Source: Litoribrevibacter sp041590855 (GTDB lineage: Bacteria; Pseudomonadota; Gammaproteobacteria; Pseudomonadales; Litoribrevibacteraceae). Taken from it: 9,894 nucleotides of DNA. The position numbers were made by a program, and so were the translations under genes. Shown here piece after piece: positions 6,473 to 9,894 of the stretch. Under the pieces are notes generated by a model. The model was not told where the DNA came from. It saw nothing but the letters and a program-made list of their open reading frames with translations, and did not search any database. Positions within the stretch are counted from its first letter, which is position 1. Each line of letters begins with the position of its first letter. The DNA is taken from positions 1-9,894 of the forward strand of contig JBFHTA010000146.1 of NCBI GenBank assembly GCA_041590855.1, in the 5' to 3' direction.

Positions 6473-6487
6473 GGAAAACAAGATGAC
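6473..6487 (+). promoter_or_regulatory. iucC translation start module, identical to that of iucD
   Basis: GGAAAACAAGATGAC covers the ribosome-binding site, 7-nt spacer and first bases of iucC. The same 15 nt occur at 8444-8458 before iucD, which helps decide the iucD start. Confidence 0.6.
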
Positions 6488-8396
6488 CACAGACAGGATC
6501 ACCCCAGAAAACAGCAAACATGCCTGGGATGCATGCAATCGCCGCTTGATCGCCAAGATCATTGGCGAATGCAGTTACGAAGAGTGCTTTTCGCCAGAAG
6601 AAGTAAAGCCAGGTGAGTTTCAGTTAACCTTGGACGGCGAGCATACCTACCACTTCCAGGCCAAACGCACGGTGTGGAATTGGTTGATCCCAGAGCCTGA
6701 CAGCATCCGCTATCAGGGGCCAACGACTGCACAAAGTAAACAACTTTCGGGCGCGCAATTTTTAGTGCATGCGCAGGAAGCCATGAAACTGACCGACATT
6801 GTCTTGGCAAACCTGTTGGAAGAAGTGCAAAACACCCTGTACAGCGACCTGCAGTATTGGGCGCGCCTGAGCCAACACACCGCAAAAGACATGATTCGTA
6901 TGGACAGCGCCAACCTGCAAAGCCTGCTGGATGGCCACCCGAAAGCCATTGCCAACAAAGGACGTATGGGCTGGGGTAGCCAGGAATTGGCTCAGTTCAC
7001 ACCGGAATCCGGACACACCGTCAAACCCTTGCTGATCGCGGTGAAAGGCGAGCTCTGTAACGCCGGCTTCTGGGCACACGCCGAACCCTGGGAACTGATT
7101 TCCGAACTGCTTAGCCACGAACAAAGAGCCGACATTCTGAGCCGCTTTGAAGCGAATGATCAGAAAATGTCTGACTACTTACCCTTGCCTGTTCACCCTT
7201 GGCAATGGCAGCGCTTTATTGAGCCCCAGTATCAGGCATGGATTGCCAGTGGAGAGCTGATCCTGCTTGGCGAGCTGAACGACCAATTCATAGCTCAGCA
7301 ATCCATTCGGACTTTGACCAATATGGGGCCAAACGGTACAGCCCCAACGGGTAAATATGACCTGAAATTACCACTGACCATACTCAACACCTCTTGCTAT
7401 CGCGGTGTACCGGGCGAGCACATTGCCACGGGTGCCGAACTGTCGCAGTGGTTGTACGAACTCAGCCAATCCGATGCCCTGTTAAACGAGCGTGGCCTGA
7501 TTGTGCAGCGTGAAGTGTGCGGAATTCATGTGAATCACCCGATCCAGCAACAAATTGCCCAGGCACCTTATCGCTACCATGAAATGCTGGGCGTGGTATG
7601 GCGGGAGTCGTTGGATCAATTCACTCAAAACAGTCCGAATAGCACCGGGCTGTTAATGTCTACCCTGATGCAAACTGACGCGCACGGCCGGGCACTGATA
7701 GCAGAATACATCCAGGCCTCCGGCTTATCCGCCGAAGACTGGTTGGATCGCCTGTTTAATGTGGTGGTCGTGCCCTTGTATCACCTGATGGCGAAATACG
7801 GCATTGGCTTGGTATCTCACGGTCAAAATATCAGCTTGGTGTTGGAAAACTTCCAGCCGGTACGCGCATCCATCAAAGATTTCCACGGTGATTTGCGCAT
7901 GGTCGATGCAAGCCACTATCCGGGGGAATTTGCAGAACTGAATGACATGCCGGAGAGCGTTCAACAACGCTTAACCAAACTACCGGCGCACTACCTGATT
8001 CATGATTTGGTGACGGGTCACTTCGTCACCACGCTGCGCTTTATCTCCCCGTTAGTGGAAGAGCAATGCGGTGTCAGCGAAATTCGCTTCTACGAATTAT
8101 TGGCGCAGGCATTAACCCGCTATCAACAGGCGCACCCGGAACTGACATCGCGCTTCGCGCTGTTCCCGCTGTTTGACGACACCATTTTGAAAGTCTGCAT
8201 CAACCGCGTGCGTTTCCGCCTGGGTTATGAAGACAGCGCCGAACGCCCGGTCCCTGAATTGGGTACACCCTTGCTAAACCCGCTGGCGCTGTCCAGATCA
8301 CAACACGGGCAAGCGCATGGGCAACAAGAAACCTCATCAGCCAACGAAGCGTCACAAGATTCACAACTACAAGATAAGCAAAAAGAGCCGGTGTAA
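6483..8396 (+). CDS. iucC: Aerobactin-type NIS siderophore synthetase IucC
   Basis: The second NIS synthetase, predicted to attach the second N6-acetyl-N6-hydroxylysine to the IucA product and finish aerobactin. Motifs in order are GHPKAIANKGRMGWG (151-165), LPVHPWQWQ (235-243), TLTNMGPNG (277-285), KLPLTILNTSCYRG (295-308), PYRYHEMLGVVWRE (362-375), GLVSHGQNIS (442-451) and KDFHGDLRM (465-473). The start region (WDACNRRLIAKII) and the second-half motifs closely follow enterobacterial IucC. The core ends near LNPLAL (598-603). A 34-residue Gln/Ser/Glu/Lys-rich tail follows, giving 637 residues instead of about 580. The ATG at 6483 has AGGA 7 nt upstream and lies 30 nt after iucB. Distinct from IucA in sequence, so the pair is two specialised synthetases rather than a recent duplication. 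Confidence 0.93.
   Translation: MTTDRITPENSKHAWDACNRRLIAKIIGECSYEECFSPEEVKPGEFQLTLDGEHTYHFQAKRTVWNWLIPEPDSIRYQGPTTAQSKQLSGAQFLVHAQEAMKLTDIVLANLLEEVQNTLYSDLQYWARLSQHTAKDMIRMDSANLQSLLDGHPKAIANKGRMGWGSQELAQFTPESGHTVKPLLIAVKGELCNAGFWAHAEPWELISELLSHEQRADILSRFEANDQKMSDYLPLPVHPWQWQRFIEPQYQAWIASGELILLGELNDQFIAQQSIRTLTNMGPNGTAPTGKYDLKLPLTILNTSCYRGVPGEHIATGAELSQWLYELSQSDALLNERGLIVQREVCGIHVNHPIQQQIAQAPYRYHEMLGVVWRESLDQFTQNSPNSTGLLMSTLMQTDAHGRALIAEYIQASGLSAEDWLDRLFNVVVVPLYHLMAKYGIGLVSHGQNISLVLENFQPVRASIKDFHGDLRMVDASHYPGEFAELNDMPESVQQRLTKLPAHYLIHDLVTGHFVTTLRFISPLVEEQCGVSEIRFYELLAQALTRYQQAHPELTSRFALFPLFDDTILKVCINRVRFRLGYEDSAERPVPELGTPLLNPLALSRSQHGQAHGQQETSSANEASQDSQLQDKQKEPV
7018..7040 (+). repeat. 23-nt perfect direct repeat, copy in iucC
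   Basis: Identical to 4759-4781 in iucA and read in the same frame, giving VKPLLIA (180-186) in IucC. This position is not structurally equivalent to the one in IucA. Confidence 0.85.
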
Positions 8397-8418
8397 GGGG
8401 TTTCCAATGTACCCCCTT
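8395..8418 (+). other. Small hairpin between iucC and iucD
   Basis: AAGGGG (8395-8400), overlapping the iucC stop, can pair with CCCCTT (8413-8418) around a 12-nt loop. It sits in the widest gap of the operon. It might tune the iucC/iucD ratio or mRNA stability, but the stem is only 6 bp. Confidence 0.3.
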
Positions 8419-8443
8419 CCCTCTCTCAACGCACCTAGCATAT

Positions 8444-8458
8444 GGAAAACAAGATGAC
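8444..8458 (+). promoter_or_regulatory. iucD translation start module, identical to that of iucC
   Basis: GGAAAACAAGATGAC here repeats 6473-6487 exactly. It puts GGA 7 nt before ATG 8454, supporting that codon over the upstream ATG at 8442. Confidence 0.6.
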
Positions 8459-9788
8459 ACAACCACTAGATCTAGCCGGATTGGGCGCAGGCCCGTTCAA
8501 CCTAAGCATCGCCGCACTCATCGATGGTTTGAACCGCCGTGGCGAACAGATCAATAGCCGTTTCTTCGATCAGAAACAGGCCTTCAGCTGGCACCCGGGC
8601 ATGCTGCTACCCGGTGTGCGTATGCAAACTTCCTATCTGAAAGATTTAGTGACCGGCATTGACCCAACCAGCGAATACACCTTTTTGAATTATCTGGTGG
8701 AACACAAACGTTTCTATCAATTCCTCACCGCTGAACTGGCCGCCGTCAGCCGCGTCGAATACGCCGACTACCTGCGTTGGGCCGCTGAAAAACTGCCGAT
8801 GATTGAATACAACAGCAGCATTGAAGGCGTCGACTTCAAAGACAACGCATTCGAACTGCACTTCAACGATGGCCGAGCGCCAGTGCAAGCGAAAAACATC
8901 TGTTTGGGTACCGGAAAGCGCCCGTACATTCCTGAATGCGTGCGTCCTTATCTGGGCGGTAACGTGTTCCACGCCATCGGTATTGCCCAGCGTGAAATGT
9001 CGGTGGAAGGCCTGAAAGTGGCTATCATCGGTGGCGGCCAGACAGGAGCCGAAGTATTCGAAAACATGATCGATCAACTGTGGGGCAAACCGGCCAGCGT
9101 TCATTGGATATCGCGTCGTGCTAACTACGAGCCGCTGGATGAAACGCCATTCACCAACGAGTTCTTCACTCCTCAGTACGTTAACGAATTCTACCATCTG
9201 CCGGAATCAGTAAAAGCCAACATTGTTGCCAGCCAGAAACTGGCCTCTGACGGCATCTCACCGGACACCCTCAAAGCCTTATACCAAAAGCTTTACGAAC
9301 TCTCGTTGCAACAAGACATCAGCCATTTCGACATGCGCCCGAATCGTGAACTGACCGACATGAGCTATCAAAACGGCCAGCACAGCATTACCGTACAAAA
9401 TGGCATGAACCATCAGGCTGAGACCTTCGATGCCGATGTCGTCATTCTGTGTACTGGTTTCGAAACCGCCTTGCCAAGTTACCTCGACGGTTTAAGCGCC
9501 CGCATCACCACCGATGAAAACGGCTTGTTCGAACTGGACCGTGATTTCCAAGTGGGCTGGGACGGTCCAGCCGACAACCGCATCTATGCTGTGAACGCAG
9601 GCCGCCACAGCCATGGCATCGCCGAACCACAAATGAGCCTGATGTGCTGGCGCTCTGCCACCATCATTAACAGCTTGTTAGGCAAAGAAGTCTACAACCT
9701 GAATCAGGCAATGAACCTGGTGAACTGGCAAGAGCCACACTCACAACAAACTCAAGCAGCACCGGTTCAGCAAGCCCTGACCGCGTAA
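8454..9788 (+). CDS. iucD: L-lysine N6-monooxygenase IucD
   Basis: An FAD- and NADPH-dependent monooxygenase that hydroxylates the side-chain amine of lysine, the first step of aerobactin synthesis. From ATG 8454 it has 444 residues. Visible elements are the FAD motif GLGAGPFN (9-16), FSWHPGMLLPGVRMQT, the NADPH motif GGGQTGAE (193-200), SRRANYEPLDETPF, the LCTGF form of the ATGY motif (332-336), and HGIAEPQMSLM near the end (from 387). These track E. coli IucD closely, so lysine is favoured over ornithine or putrescine, the substrates of related PvdA/AlcA enzymes. An in-frame ATG at 8442 would add MENK but has no ribosome-binding site. The ATG at 8454 shares the GGAAAACAAG-ATGAC start module of iucC and is preferred. 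The C-terminus carries a short Gln/Ala-rich tail. Last gene of the operon in this window. Confidence 0.94.
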   Translation: MTQPLDLAGLGAGPFNLSIAALIDGLNRRGEQINSRFFDQKQAFSWHPGMLLPGVRMQTSYLKDLVTGIDPTSEYTFLNYLVEHKRFYQFLTAELAAVSRVEYADYLRWAAEKLPMIEYNSSIEGVDFKDNAFELHFNDGRAPVQAKNICLGTGKRPYIPECVRPYLGGNVFHAIGIAQREMSVEGLKVAIIGGGQTGAEVFENMIDQLWGKPASVHWISRRANYEPLDETPFTNEFFTPQYVNEFYHLPESVKANIVASQKLASDGISPDTLKALYQKLYELSLQQDISHFDMRPNRELTDMSYQNGQHSITVQNGMNHQAETFDADVVILCTGFETALPSYLDGLSARITTDENGLFELDRDFQVGWDGPADNRIYAVNAGRHSHGIAEPQMSLMCWRSATIINSLLGKEVYNLNQAMNLVNWQEPHSQQTQAAPVQQALTA

Positions 9789-9810
9789 TCTTATCTCCCT
9801 GCCTCTGCGT

Positions 9811-9843
9811 ATCTAAACCCGCTCACCCTGATCGGGTTTGGAT
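9811..9843 (+). terminator. Hairpin after iucD: possible terminator or attenuator
   Basis: ATCTAAACCCG (9811-9821) pairs with CGGGTTTGGAT (9833-9843) over 11 bp with one G:T and an 11-nt loop, starting 23 nt after the iucD stop. The following bases are T-rich (ATTCTTTCCTG) but contain no uninterrupted T-run. Termination may therefore be partial, allowing read-through into a downstream gene such as a receptor. The 106 nt after iucD otherwise show no assured gene. Confidence 0.5.
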
Positions 9844-9894
9844 ATGCATTCTTTCCTGAGTTCTGTCCTCTCTGTAGCAGTCGCTTACGAAATA

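Noticed and set aside
8646..9197. 183-codon open frame antisense to iucD
   Set aside because: The region is covered by conserved IucD motifs in the + frame. The antisense product shows no family features.
9844..9894. Open frame starting MHSFLSSVLSVAVA at the right edge, possibly a signal peptide of a receptor
   Set aside because: Only 17 codons are visible, no good ribosome-binding site precedes it, and the start codon abuts the hairpin stem. Too little to call a gene.

Overview
The window is an iron-acquisition locus. Its core is a complete aerobactin-type siderophore operon on the + strand, iucA-iucB-iucC-iucD, in the same gene order as the enterobacterial aerobactin operon. The four proteins carry the expected motifs of two NIS synthetases (IucA, IucC), an N6-hydroxylysine acetyltransferase (IucB) and a flavin-dependent lysine N6-monooxygenase (IucD). 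The predicted product is aerobactin or a close citrate/hydroxylysine relative. The protein style, Fur-like sites and roughly balanced base composition suggest a gammaproteobacterium, perhaps marine. That placement is inference, because no taxonomic marker gene is present.

Left part (1-1080, - strand): a Fur-like site and a good sigma70-type promoter precede a 122-residue STAS/SEC14-like small protein. It is followed by the N-terminal 172 residues of a FecE/FhuC-type iron-siderophore ABC ATPase, which runs off the left edge. Between this unit and the next lies a 56-bp fold-back repeat (1127-1182).

Middle part (1222-3362): a stand-alone two-CBS-domain protein and an MFS transporter, both on the - strand. 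The transporter is divergent from iucABCD and is the natural candidate for siderophore export. Two tandem Fur-like boxes (3011-3042) sit just upstream of its preferred start. About 320 nt separate them from iucA. This stretch contains no convincing gene but has a series of dyads, suggesting either a long structured iuc leader or an unannotated RNA.

Right part (3363-9788): iucA, iucB, iucC and iucD, spaced by 9, 30 and 57 nt, look like one transcript. A hairpin follows iucD and the window ends 106 nt after it. The expected TonB-dependent receptor (iutA) is not visible and, if present nearby, would lie to the right.

How the genes work together (inference from family knowledge): IucD hydroxylates lysine, IucB acetylates it, IucA and then IucC couple two units to citrate, the MFS protein exports the product, and the ABC system may import a ferric siderophore across the inner membrane, all under Fur control. 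The main oddities are Ser/Gln/Thr-rich tails on several biosynthetic enzymes, a perfect 23-nt repeat shared by iucA and iucC at non-equivalent positions, the structured leader, and the STAS-like protein in an apparently iron-regulated unit.
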